Below are positions 8,743-15,839 of a DNA stretch of 64,000 nt, piece after piece. The DNA comes from an uncultured Dehalococcoidia bacterium (GTDB lineage Bacteria > Chloroflexota > Dehalococcoidia > Lucifugimonadales > UBA1127): assembly GCA_951812285.1 (NCBI GenBank), contig OX638292.1:1-64000 (forward strand). Direction: 5' to 3'. A program made the position numbers and the translations under genes. The notes under the pieces were generated by a model. That model was not told where the DNA came from. It saw nothing but the letters and a program-made list of their open reading frames with translations, and made no database searches. Position 1 is the stretch's first letter. The number at the start of each line of letters is the position of its first letter.

Positions 8743-9154
8743 CAGCATCCCTCCAAACACCCACGCCCTCGCGAAGGGCATCTCGCTGCGCCCCTACCCC
8801 CCCCGCCACAATGCGCTCCATGCGCTCCACAAAGAGTTCCACGTCTTCTAGGCTATCGCGAACGACTTCCGCTGGCAGCCAACCCTCGTAGAAGTTGTGG
8901 TGCAAGCAAGCGGCGGAACTGAAGAGGAGTCTCAATGAACGGTCTCCCAGCTCCCTGACCAGCAGGATCACGACGTTGTGCACGTCTCCGGGACTCTGGT
9001 GTTCCCAGCCGCGAGTCTCCGCCGCCGCCTTGACCATCTGGCTCGCGGCGCCCCACCCCTTCTCCGAGGCTTGACGCAAATCTCCCCGCTCCAACTCCTC
9101 CCACGCCTGCGCCATCAGTTCACGGCCCTGGCTCACGTACGGAGTCCCGACCAC
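8684..9154 (-). CDS. PaREP1-like helical protein, copy 2 (poly-G run-on)
   Basis: The middle of the three paralogs, very close to copy 3: both share LMAQAWEELERGDL-type cores, NFYEGWLPAEVVR, and VERMERIVAGG. In copy 3 the gene stops directly after VAGG, at seven G then TAG. Here the tract has eight G (C8 at 8797-8804 on the plus strand), which shifts the frame past that TAG (8794-8796). This adds 37 unrelated residues and runs into the start of copy 1. With seven G it would end at 8794, leaving a 51-base gap like the other two. The start is GTG at 9154 after TTTGGAGGG. Family as for copy 1; the C-terminal tail is suspect. Confidence 0.75.
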   Translation of the reverse strand: MVGTPYVSQGRELMAQAWEELERGDLRQASEKGWGAASQMVKAAAETRGWEHQSPGDVHNVVILLVRELGDRSLRLLFSSAACLHHNFYEGWLPAEVVRDSLEDVELFVERMERIVAGGVGAQRDALREGVGVWRDADGRDSMQEPEPGLSCAGGG

Positions 9155-9198
9155 GAGTCACCCTCCAAACGCCCTCGCAAGAGCGGCTCGACGCGCTA

Positions 9199-9558
9199 CT
9201 ACCCCCCCGCCACAATGCGCTCCATACGCTCCACAAACCTGCCCACGTTTCCTAGGTCCTCTCGAACGACTTCTGCGGGTAGCCAACCCTCATAGAAATT
9301 CTGGTGCAAGCTGCTGGCTATCTTGAACAACACCGATAGTGAATGGTCGCCTAGCACTCTCCCTAGCAATCGCACGATATTGTGCAAGTCCCCGTGGCTA
9401 TTGTGGTCCCACCTGCGAATCTCCGCCGCCGCCTTCACCATCTGGCTCGCGGCGCCCCACCCCTTCTCCGAGGCCTGGCGCAAATCTCCCCGCTCCAACT
9501 CCTCCCACGCCTGCGCCATGAACACCTTTCCCTGTGCTCCGTACGCGGCTGATACCAT
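9199..9558 (-). CDS. PaREP1-like helical protein, copy 3
   Basis: A 119-residue paralog, first of the three in transcription order, 43 bases downstream of trpG. The conserved core ERGDLRQASEKGWGAASQ and the RRWDHNSH segment (R-x6-H) are intact, and the gene ends cleanly at TAG after a seven-G tract. ATG at 9558 is preceded by GGGAGG nine bases away. The sequence is predicted helical and soluble; no metal-binding or catalytic motif is certain. Its position implies control by the upstream tryptophan T-box, but a role in tryptophan metabolism is not shown. Confidence 0.82.
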   Translation of the reverse strand: MVSAAYGAQGKVFMAQAWEELERGDLRQASEKGWGAASQMVKAAAEIRRWDHNSHGDLHNIVRLLGRVLGDHSLSVLFKIASSLHQNFYEGWLPAEVVREDLGNVGRFVERMERIVAGG

Positions 9559-9601
9559 GGAATTGTTGCCTCCCGAAACAGAATAAGAAGCGTATTGTAC
9601 C

Positions 9602-10165
9602 CTAAATGGCGAGGAAATTCCTGAGCAGGTCCTTCCCCACGACCGTCATGATCGACTCCGGGTGGAACTGCACGCCGTACACCGGGTGCTCCTTGTGCTG
9701 CAGCCCCATGATGCGACCCGAGTCCGTCCACGCCGTCACCTCGAGGCTCTCCGGCAGGTCCTCGGGGAAGACCACCAGCGAGTGGTACCGGATCGCGTCG
9801 AATGGCGTCGGCAACCCCTCGAGCACGCCCACGCCAGTGTGGTGGACGGCCGACGTCTTGCCGTGCACGATCTCGCCCGCGCCGCCGACCGTCCCGCCGT
9901 ACACCTCGCCGATGCACTGGTGCCCCAGGCACACGCCCAGCACCGGCGTCGTCGGCCCCAGCCGCTCGATCGCCGCCATCGAGACCCCCGCCTCCTTCGG
10001 CGTGCACGGCCCCGGCGAGACCACCAGCTTGTCCGGCTTCATCGCCACGATCTCGTCCACCGTGACCTGGTCATTGCGCTCCACCTGCACGTCCGCGCCC
10101 AGCTCGCAGAGGTACTGGTAGAGGTTGTAGGTAAAGCTGTCGTAGTTGTCGAGTAGCAGAATCAT
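9602..10165 (-). CDS. trpG: anthranilate synthase, glutamine amidotransferase subunit
   Basis: The glutaminase subunit that supplies ammonia to TrpE for anthranilate formation. The class I amidotransferase triad is present: Cys79 in LGVCLGHQ, His168 and Glu170 in QFHPES. The N-terminal LLLDNYDSFTYNL is typical. It has 187 residues, the normal length for an unfused subunit. ATG at 10165 overlaps the trpE stop by four bases (ATGA), ensuring equal translation. In many bacteria this subunit also serves folate synthesis; folB is elsewhere in this window, but no pabB was seen. Confidence 0.96.
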   Translation of the reverse strand: MILLLDNYDSFTYNLYQYLCELGADVQVERNDQVTVDEIVAMKPDKLVVSPGPCTPKEAGVSMAAIERLGPTTPVLGVCLGHQCIGEVYGGTVGGAGEIVHGKTSAVHHTGVGVLEGLPTPFDAIRYHSLVVFPEDLPESLEVTAWTDSGRIMGLQHKEHPVYGVQFHPESIMTVVGKDLLRNFLAI

Positions 10166-11625
10166 GACTGTTCCTCCGCAAGGCTGATGGCGCTCAGCAG
10201 CGCCCCCGCCTTCTGCAATGTCTCCTGGAATTCGGACTCCGGCTCGCTGTCGTAGACGATGCCCCCGCCCGCTTGGATGTAGGCCACACCGTCCTTCAGC
10301 ACCATCGTGCGGATGGTGATGGCCGTGTCCATGTTGCCCGAGAAGCTGAAGTACCCGACGGCCCCGCCGTACGCGCCGCGCGCCTCACCCTCCAGCTCCG
10401 CGATGATCTCCATCGCCCGCACCTTGGGCGCCCCCGACAGCGTCCCCGCCGGCAGGCACGACCGCAGCGCGTCGTAGATGGTGCGGTCCGGCCGAAGCTG
10501 TCCGTGCACCTCCGACTCCAGGTGCATGACGTGCGAGTACTTGACGACCCGCATCAGGTCGTGCACTTCCACCGTGCCCGAAATGGCGACGCGCCCCACG
10601 TCGTTGCGCCCCAGGTCCACGAGCATGATGTGCTCGGCGCGCTCCTTCTCGTTGCTTTGCAGCTCCCTCGCCAGCGCATCGTCCTCCTCCACCGTGCGGC
10701 CCCGCCGACGCGTGCCCGCCAGCGGGAAGTTCAGCACCAGCCCGTCCTCGACGCGCACCAGCAGCTCCGGCGACGCCCCGATGATGTGGAAGTCGTCCAG
10801 CTCCAGCAGGTACATGTACGGCGACGGGTTCGTGCTCCGCAGCGCGCGGTACAGGTCGAGCGGCGATGACTCCGTCGGCCGCTCCAGCCGCTGCGACGGC
10901 ACCACCTGGATGATGTCCCCCGCGATGATGTAGTCCCGCGACTGCCGCACGATCTCGTCGTACTCCTCGTAGCTGCGGTTCGACGTGTACGTCCGCCGCT
11001 CACGCCGCTCCGCCCCCTCTTCCCGCGAGCCGTTGCGCTTGGGCCGCTTGAGCGGCCGGTCCAGCCGCTTCACCAGCCGGTCGATGCGCTTGGTCGCCTT
11101 CGCGTACGCCGCGTCAACGTTGTCCCCGCGGATGTGCGCGTGGCTGACCACCTGGATCTTCTGCCGCAGGTGGTCGAAGACCAGCAGCGTGTCCGCCAGC
11201 ATGAACGTCGACTCCGGCAGCCCCAGCGGGTTGCTGGCCGGCGGCGGCACCCGCGGCTCGAAGTAGTGGACGGCGTCGTACGCCAGGAACCCCACGTGCC
11301 CCCCGTGAAAGCGCGGCAGCCCCGGGATGGTCACCGCCTTGAACCGCCCCAGCGCGCTCTCGACCAGCCGCAGCGGGTCCACCTCGCCGTCCTTCTCCCC
11401 GGGCCCCGTGCGGATGACCTTCGACGGCTCCGTGCCGATGAAGCTGTACCGCGCCAGCCGCTCCCCGCCCTCGATGCTTTCGAGCAGGAACGAGTACGGC
11501 TTCCGCGCGACCTTCATGTATGCGGTGACCGGCGTCTCAAGGTCCGCGCTGATCTCCCGGTACACCGGGATGAGGTTCCCCTCCTTCGCCAGCTCCCGGA
11601 CCTGTTCCAGTGTTGGTGTATACAT
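10162..11625 (-). CDS. trpE: anthranilate synthase component I
   Basis: Converts chorismate and ammonia to anthranilate, the committed step. The N-terminal feedback site LLESIEGG (47-54), which binds tryptophan in the family, is intact, so allosteric inhibition is expected. The C-terminal chorismate-binding domain has LPAGTLSGAPKVRAME and the following GGAVGYFSFSGNMDTAI. At 487 residues it is full length. ATG at 11625 follows an AAGGGAC element, 39 bases after trpS. With trpG it forms the heteromeric synthase. Confidence 0.97.
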   Translation of the reverse strand: MYTPTLEQVRELAKEGNLIPVYREISADLETPVTAYMKVARKPYSFLLESIEGGERLARYSFIGTEPSKVIRTGPGEKDGEVDPLRLVESALGRFKAVTIPGLPRFHGGHVGFLAYDAVHYFEPRVPPPASNPLGLPESTFMLADTLLVFDHLRQKIQVVSHAHIRGDNVDAAYAKATKRIDRLVKRLDRPLKRPKRNGSREEGAERRERRTYTSNRSYEEYDEIVRQSRDYIIAGDIIQVVPSQRLERPTESSPLDLYRALRSTNPSPYMYLLELDDFHIIGASPELLVRVEDGLVLNFPLAGTRRRGRTVEEDDALARELQSNEKERAEHIMLVDLGRNDVGRVAISGTVEVHDLMRVVKYSHVMHLESEVHGQLRPDRTIYDALRSCLPAGTLSGAPKVRAMEIIAELEGEARGAYGGAVGYFSFSGNMDTAITIRTMVLKDGVAYIQAGGGIVYDSEPESEFQETLQKAGALLSAISLAEEQS

Positions 11626-11664
11626 TGCTGACAGTCCCTTCCGACTGTGAAGTCGTGTAATGTC

Positions 11665-12720
11665 CTATCGCTTGGGCAGGATCAGCCCCATGCGCTCCTT
11701 GACCTCGTCGAGCTTCGGCCCGGCCACCGACTCCGCCCGCTCCGCGCCGAGCTCCAGCAGCCGGTCGAGCGCCCCCACGTCCTGCATCAGCGCCTCGTAC
11801 CGCTCGCGGATGGGCGTCAGCGCCTCGATGACCACCTCCGCGACGCGCCCCTTCAGGTCGCCGTACCCCCGCGCCGACGCAAACTCCGCCTCGACCGACG
11901 CCTCGTCCATGCCGGTGATCACCTTGTAGATGCCCAGCAGGTTGTTGACCCCCGCCTTCTCCGGCTCGTCCGAGAACCGGATCTCGTTCCCGTTGTCGGT
12001 CACCGCCCGCTTGAACGTCCGCTCGATCTCCTTCGGGTCGTCGAGCATCCGTACCGCGTGCCCCCGGATGTGCGCGTAGCTCTTCGACATCTTCACCGTC
12101 GGGTCGTTGAGCCCCATGACGCGCCCGCCGATCTCCGGGATGACCCCCTCCGGCACCACGAACGTGTCGCCGTAGATGCGGTTGAACCGCTGCGCGATGT
12201 CCCGCGCCAGCTCCACGTGCTGCCGCTGGTCCTCGCCGACGGGCACCTCGTGCGCGTCGTACAGCACGATGTCCCCCGCCATCAGCACCGGGTAGTCCAG
12301 CAGCCCGGTGGATATCGTCTCCTGGTTCTCCGCCTTCGACTTGTACTGCGTCATCCGCTCCAGCCAGCCGATGGGCGTCACGCAGTTGAGCAGCCAGCAC
12401 GCCTCCGCGTGCGCCGTCACGTGGCTCTGCACGAAGACCGTGCACTTCTCCGGGTCGAGCCCCGCCGCGAACAGCATTGCCGCCAGCAACCGCGTCTGGT
12501 AGCGCAGCTCCTCCGGCTCCTGCGGCACCGTCAGCGCGTGCAGGTCCACGATGCAGAAGTAGTTCTCCTTCTCCTCCTGCCTGTCGACCCACCCCTTGAT
12601 CGCGCCGATGTAGTTCCCAAGCTGCACGTCGCCGCTCGGCTGTATGCCGCTGAACACCGTCCGCTTTCCCTCGACGCGGCCGCGCCCCGTCGTCTCCCGA
12701 ACGCCTTCCTGCGTAGTCAT
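11665..12720 (-). CDS. trpS: tryptophanyl-tRNA synthetase
   Basis: Charges tRNA-Trp. It is a class I synthetase of 351 residues with the GIQPSGDVQLGNYIGA segment containing the HIGH-equivalent GNYIG (35-39), VGEDQRQHVELARD and KMSKS at 210-214. ATG at 12720 follows GAGGG with six-base spacing. It is the first gene behind a tryptophan T-box, so it is induced when uncharged tRNA-Trp builds up, and it leads straight into trpE after 39 bases without a terminator. An opening N-terminal stretch of about 18 residues before the Rossmann fold is non-conserved. Confidence 0.97.
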   Translation of the reverse strand: MTTQEGVRETTGRGRVEGKRTVFSGIQPSGDVQLGNYIGAIKGWVDRQEEKENYFCIVDLHALTVPQEPEELRYQTRLLAAMLFAAGLDPEKCTVFVQSHVTAHAEACWLLNCVTPIGWLERMTQYKSKAENQETISTGLLDYPVLMAGDIVLYDAHEVPVGEDQRQHVELARDIAQRFNRIYGDTFVVPEGVIPEIGGRVMGLNDPTVKMSKSYAHIRGHAVRMLDDPKEIERTFKRAVTDNGNEIRFSDEPEKAGVNNLLGIYKVITGMDEASVEAEFASARGYGDLKGRVAEVVIEALTPIRERYEALMQDVGALDRLLELGAERAESVAGPKLDEVKERMGLILPKR

Positions 12721-12765
12721 CTCCGGCCCTCGCTCTTCTCTTGACCCCGCCTTACGACACCCAAT

Positions 12766-12796
12766 AAAAAAACCCCGCTCCCATCAAGGGGCGGGG
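12766..12796 (-). terminator. T-box intrinsic terminator
   Basis: Minus-strand hairpin with stem arms at 12788-12796 and 12773-12782 (CCCCGC paired to GCGGGG plus an inner CCC/GGG), a short loop, then seven U at 12772-12766. Its 5' arm is close behind the antiterminator core, as expected for a switch. Confidence 0.9.
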
Positions 12797-13058
12797 TCAC
12801 TCCGCGGTGCCACCCTTGTTCACGGACTTGTCTGTCTAAGGAAAGTCCGCAATCTCGTTAACGGCGCGCCTCCCTCGGGATGACGGCTTACCCGCTAGGC
12901 GTTTGATCGGCGCCCACCCGACGACAGCGTTCGCGGGGCTTTCGCCCTGCGAGCCGGCCCATTCGTCCCCTGCGCCAGCGCCGGCTTCCACCGTGCCCGG
13001 CTCTCTGTGGCCTCGCTGGGGGAGTACTCTTCCTGCCCGCCGCCTCTATTCCGATGTT
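12766..13058 (-). ncRNA. T-box riboswitch, tryptophan-specific
   Basis: Read on the minus strand, this leader has the hallmarks of a T-box. A Stem I region contains AGAGTA, AGAGAGCC and GGTGGAAGCC elements. A specifier region GAATGGG places the Trp codon UGG at 12959-12961. The T-box/antiterminator core AAGGGTGGCACCGCGGA covers 12801-12817. An overlapping intrinsic terminator follows. Uncharged tRNA-Trp should stabilise the antiterminator and allow transcription into trpS and, by continuity, the whole trp run. Specificity is read from the UGG and supported by the downstream genes. Confidence 0.93.
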
Positions 13059-13064
13059 GCAAAC

Positions 13065-13094
13065 AGTCTAGGGTTGGTCGAATTGGCCTGTCAA
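13065..13094 (-). promoter_or_regulatory. promoter of the trpS-trp operon
   Basis: On the minus strand, TTGACA (13089-13094) and TAGACT (13065-13070) are 18 bases apart. This places the transcription start near 13058, just before the T-box Stem I. A strong consensus match in the right place. Confidence 0.8.
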
Positions 13095-13240
13095 GGCTCC
13101 CCTACCCCATGAGAGAAGTGCAAAAGTGTTTCGAACACCCCAGCCGTAGGTTCTGCTTGACACCGCCTAGAAATGGGAGACTCTTAAACTTCTCTCACGG
13201 CGCGTGAGGTCGTGATAAAATGCGCCCACAAGGGGGCGGC

Positions 13241-13435
13241 ATGGAGATAACTACCTCGTTCGTTTTGCAAGCAGCACTCGGGTCGGCAATCTTTGCGGGG
13301 TTTCTTATGCCAGGGCTCTGGCCCGTCCCCCGTATGCTCGATAATGGGGACGTTGCCGCCGTTGGTGGGCTTTGGCTTCTCACGGCCGCCGGTCTCTTCA
13401 TGGGCACGCTGCTGCTCGCGGCCTACGTTGTGTAA
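13241..13435 (+). CDS. small two-helix membrane protein, unknown function
   Basis: A 64-residue protein with two hydrophobic segments (about residues 6-22 and 38-60) separated by a short loop with a GLWPVPRML element. ATG at 13241 is preceded by AAGGGGG at good distance; ATG at 13220, which adds seven residues, overlaps a GATAAAAT sequence that could be the -10 of its promoter and is therefore less likely. It is monocistronic, divergent from the trpS leader and convergent with the GNAT gene. No family is recognised. Confidence 0.5.
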   Translation: MEITTSFVLQAALGSAIFAGFLMPGLWPVPRMLDNGDVAAVGGLWLLTAAGLFMGTLLLAAYVV

Positions 13436-13519
13436 CCGAGGGGCCATGACTGGTTCGAAAGTGTTCCAAATTCGTGCGGCAGTTTGCTAGTAACATTCGT
13501 ATCTAGTTTTGCACTAGTC

Positions 13520-13945
13520 TCACCCCGTCAGGCGCAGCTTGAACAGCTCGGCCGTAGGTTCGAACCCGATGCCCTCGTATAACTCCCCAGCCCGCCGAGT
13601 CGGCACCGTCACCTCCACAACGTTCCTCTGCCTGGCTCGCTCGACAACAGCCTCAACCAGCCCCCTGCCAATGCCCTGTCCCCGCTGCGACTCGACCACG
13701 TACAACTCCAAGATCTCGGTGATCACTCCATTGGCAAAGAGCGTGGGCACGTCGCAAGCGTAGACGTAGCCCTGAATCCCACCATCATCCTCGGCCACGA
13801 GCAAGTGCGCCGTCGGCGAAGCGACGAGCATGGGGTAGGTGCGGTCAAAGGCCTCGCGGGAGGGCTCGTAGCTGGTCATCAAGAACGAGAGTAAGCTGAA
13901 AACGGCATCAGCATCTTCAGCGGCTGCCTGACGGATGCGGACCAT
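13520..13945 (-). CDS. GNAT-family N-acetyltransferase
   Basis: A 141-residue acyl-CoA-dependent N-acetyltransferase. Motif A with the pyrophosphate-binding loop is ESQRGQGIGRGLVEAVV; the following YEGIGFEP is the typical C-terminal strand. The substrate is unknown. ATG at 13945 follows GGAGGGCACA and starts the fold (VRIRQAAAEDADAV); the longer open frame upstream reads through a different, decayed gene. It lies directly behind a 5' remnant of a NYN-domain gene, whose promoter it probably inherited. Confidence 0.87.
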   Translation of the reverse strand: MVRIRQAAAEDADAVFSLLSFLMTSYEPSREAFDRTYPMLVASPTAHLLVAEDDGGIQGYVYACDVPTLFANGVITEILELYVVESQRGQGIGRGLVEAVVERARQRNVVEVTVPTRRAGELYEGIGFEPTAELFKLRLTG

Positions 13946-14042
13946 TGTGCCCTCCACTCCCCCTGCTTTGCCCTTCACCGAGTACGGCGGCGACGCCCGC
14001 TCCGTACAAATAACCAGCATCAACAAAGATTGCAACGCGCAT
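13917..14042 (-). pseudogene. 5' remnant of a NYN-domain (LabA/DUF88-like) gene
   Basis: ATG at 14042 opens a 41-codon frame beginning MRVAIFVDAGYLYGAG. This is the first strand of a NYN/PIN-like nuclease domain with its catalytic Asp, as in LabA/DUF88 proteins. After about 26 residues the similarity stops and the frame ends at 13917, inside the GNAT coding region. A full NYN protein would need well over 150 residues, so this is a truncated 5' end fused by deletion to the GNAT gene, or a very short leader peptide. A GGAGC lies upstream of the ATG. Confidence 0.6.
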
Positions 14043-14069
14043 GTAGCTTGTGCTCCACGCATAAAGATA

Positions 14070-14091
14070 GAGGGCCCCCGTGGGAGCCCTC
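14070..14091 (-). promoter_or_regulatory. leader hairpin upstream of NYN remnant/GNAT
   Basis: On the minus strand, GAGGGC and GCCCTC bracket a further TCCC/GGGG pairing, giving a strong hairpin between the promoter at 14144-14172 and the remnant ATG. It is followed by a U-rich but interrupted stretch (TATCTTTATG), so it could act as a weak terminator or attenuator. Confidence 0.4.
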
Positions 14092-14143
14092 GCTAGCTCG
14101 ACTGCCCAACTCGTATCATATCCGGAGCAGTCCGAGTAACCCT

Positions 14144-14172
14144 AGGCTAGCTACCTCGCCAGTCCCTGTCAA
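14144..14172 (-). promoter_or_regulatory. promoter for the NYN remnant/GNAT transcript
   Basis: Minus-strand TTGACA (14167-14172) and TAGCCT (14144-14149) are spaced 17 bases apart. Apart from the leader hairpin and the NYN remnant, nothing else is seen between it and the GNAT gene. Confidence 0.65.
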
Positions 14173-14287
14173 GGCCAACACCTCTCATCGCCAACCGCCG
14201 CCGGAACGAATCACCCGCCCAAACAGCCCCCAGCGCCCATTCCCGCCCCACCGCGCACACAAACCCCAACGAAAAGCGTCGCCACCA

Positions 14288-14296
14288 TGCTATACT
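14288..14296 (+). promoter_or_regulatory. extended -10 promoter of the response-regulator gene
   Basis: TGCTATACT, the recurrent extended -10 box of this window, lies 36 bases upstream of the GTG start. No clear -35 is visible. Confidence 0.55.
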
Positions 14297-14331
14297 ATCG
14301 TCTCCAATCGAGTGCGTAGGGGTAGCAATAC

Positions 14332-15003
14332 GTGCCTTCTGTCTTGATGATGAGCCGCGACGGCAGGGCCGCGGAAACGCTCATGCTCGCGTTTCCGCGC
14401 GGTGAATTCACCACTGCCGCCTCCTCGGACCCCGCCTGCCTCGACGCCCTCCCCGTCGAGCAGACCCCCGACGTCGTCCTCCTCGACGCCGTCGGCTTCT
14501 CCCGCACCGAGGCCGATGAGGCCGTCCAGCTCTGCCGCCGCCTCCGCCTCCCCGTCGTCGCCCTCGTCACCGAGCGCGAGCTCGAGGACTACGACATCGC
14601 CCGCGGCGCCGACGATTTCGCCCTCAAACCCCCCAACCCCACCGAGCTCGCCCTCCGCGTCACCCAGCTCCTCCGCCGCCTCCGTGGCCGCGAGGGCTCC
14701 GAGACCATCCACAGCGATGACCTCGTCATCGACCAGTCCCGCTACGAGGTCGCCGTCTCCGGCCACCGCGTCCTGCTCACGTTCAAAGAGTACGAGCTCC
14801 TCCGCCTGCTCGCCCTCAACCCCGGCCGCGTCTTCTCCCGCGAGGAGCTCCTCTCCCGCGTCTGGGGCTACGAGTACTTCGGCGGCACCCGCACCGTCGA
14901 CGTCCACGTCCGCCGCCTCCGCAGCAAGGTCGAGGACGCCAACCACACCTTCATCGAGACCGTCTGGAACGTCGGCTACCGCTTCCGCACGCCGTCCCAG
15001 TAG
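14332..15003 (+). CDS. OmpR/PhoB-family regulator with a degenerate receiver
   Basis: A 223-residue DNA-binding protein: an N-terminal receiver-like domain (about 1-118) and a C-terminal winged helix (about 125-221) with LTFKEYELLRLLALNPGRV and the recognition-helix region RTVDVHVRRLRSKV. The receiver keeps the phosphoacceptor position D52 (VVLLDAV), T80 and K99 (ALKPP). The acidic pair that binds Mg2+ in normal receivers is replaced by Ser8-Arg9 (VLMMSRDG), so ordinary phosphorylation is doubtful. No histidine kinase gene is adjacent. The start is GTG at 14332, where the fold begins; a TGCTATACT promoter box lies just upstream. Confidence 0.9.
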   Translation: MPSVLMMSRDGRAAETLMLAFPRGEFTTAASSDPACLDALPVEQTPDVVLLDAVGFSRTEADEAVQLCRRLRLPVVALVTERELEDYDIARGADDFALKPPNPTELALRVTQLLRRLRGREGSETIHSDDLVIDQSRYEVAVSGHRVLLTFKEYELLRLLALNPGRVFSREELLSRVWGYEYFGGTRTVDVHVRRLRSKVEDANHTFIETVWNVGYRFRTPSQ

Positions 15004-15099
15004 CGCCCCCGCTCGCCAGAGGCTCTCGAAGGCCCCCGCCCCCTGTGGCGCACCCGTCCCCGGACGCGTACACTGGGGTCAACCTGAAGGCGGGGCGAC

Positions 15100-15747
15100 A
15101 TGGCCAACGAGATCCGCGACATCCCTCTCTTCCCCCTGGGCACCGTGCTCTTCCCGGGCATGCAGCTGCCCCTGCAGCTCTTCGAGCCCCGCTACCTCCA
15201 GATGTTCCAGGACATCTCCCACGCCGACTCCTGCTTCGGCGTCGTCCTCATCAAGGAGGGCGTCGAGGTCGGCGCGCCCGCCGTCCCCTTCGACATCGGC
15301 ACCATCGCCCGCGTCGTCCAGCACGAGAACACCGACGACGGCCGCATCGTCCTGATGTCCGTCGGCCAGCAGCGCTTCCGCTCCATACAGGTGCTCCAGC
15401 AGCTCCCCTACATGACCGCCCGCATCGAGCTCCTCCCCCCCGACGCCGCCGGCGCGACCCAGGCCGGCCCCCTCGTCAAGGAGAAGTTCCTCGAGTACGC
15501 CCGCCTCGTCGCCGGCATGGCCAACGAGTGGGTCCACGAAGTCCCCTTCCCCGAGGCCCCCGCCGAGCTCGCCTACCTGGTGGCCCGCAACCTGGAAGTC
15601 AGCATGGCCATCAAGCAGGGCCTCCTGGAAATGGACACCGCCGAAGAATGCCTGCAAGCCGAGGTGGAGATCCTCGAAATGGTCATCAACCACCTCCGCA
15701 GCCGCGTCCGCAGAGAAGGCCCCTCCCAACGCTTCAGCGCCAACTAG
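15100..15747 (+). CDS. LON substrate-binding-domain protein
   Basis: A 215-residue protein consisting only of the LON N-terminal (PUA-like) domain, with no AAA+ or protease part. The opening IPLFPLGTVLFPGM and LFEPRYLQMFQD are the family signature. Such stand-alone proteins are common in bacteria, and their role in protein quality control is presumed but not established. ATG at 15100 follows AAGGCGGGG. It lies between the regulator and the restriction system with its own short spacers; a TACACT (15069-15074) may be its -10. Confidence 0.88.
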   Translation: MANEIRDIPLFPLGTVLFPGMQLPLQLFEPRYLQMFQDISHADSCFGVVLIKEGVEVGAPAVPFDIGTIARVVQHENTDDGRIVLMSVGQQRFRSIQVLQQLPYMTARIELLPPDAAGATQAGPLVKEKFLEYARLVAGMANEWVHEVPFPEAPAELAYLVARNLEVSMAIKQGLLEMDTAEECLQAEVEILEMVINHLRSRVRREGPSQRFSAN

Positions 15748-15839
15748 CGGGGCACTCCGACGAAACTCGGGTTCCCAGGGGTAGACCACCTTCGTTGGGT
15801 GAATATAATCACGACAAACGCGCGCGCCGGAGGCTTCCT

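Noticed and set aside
13184..13447. 87-codon minus-strand ORF opposite the small membrane protein
   Set aside because: Polar low-complexity sequence with no domain; the plus-strand frame has a good ribosome site and two clear hydrophobic segments.
15079..15789. Long minus-strand ORF opposite the LON-domain gene
   Set aside because: An antisense shadow in G+C-rich DNA; the plus-strand frame has clear LON homology and a ribosome binding site.
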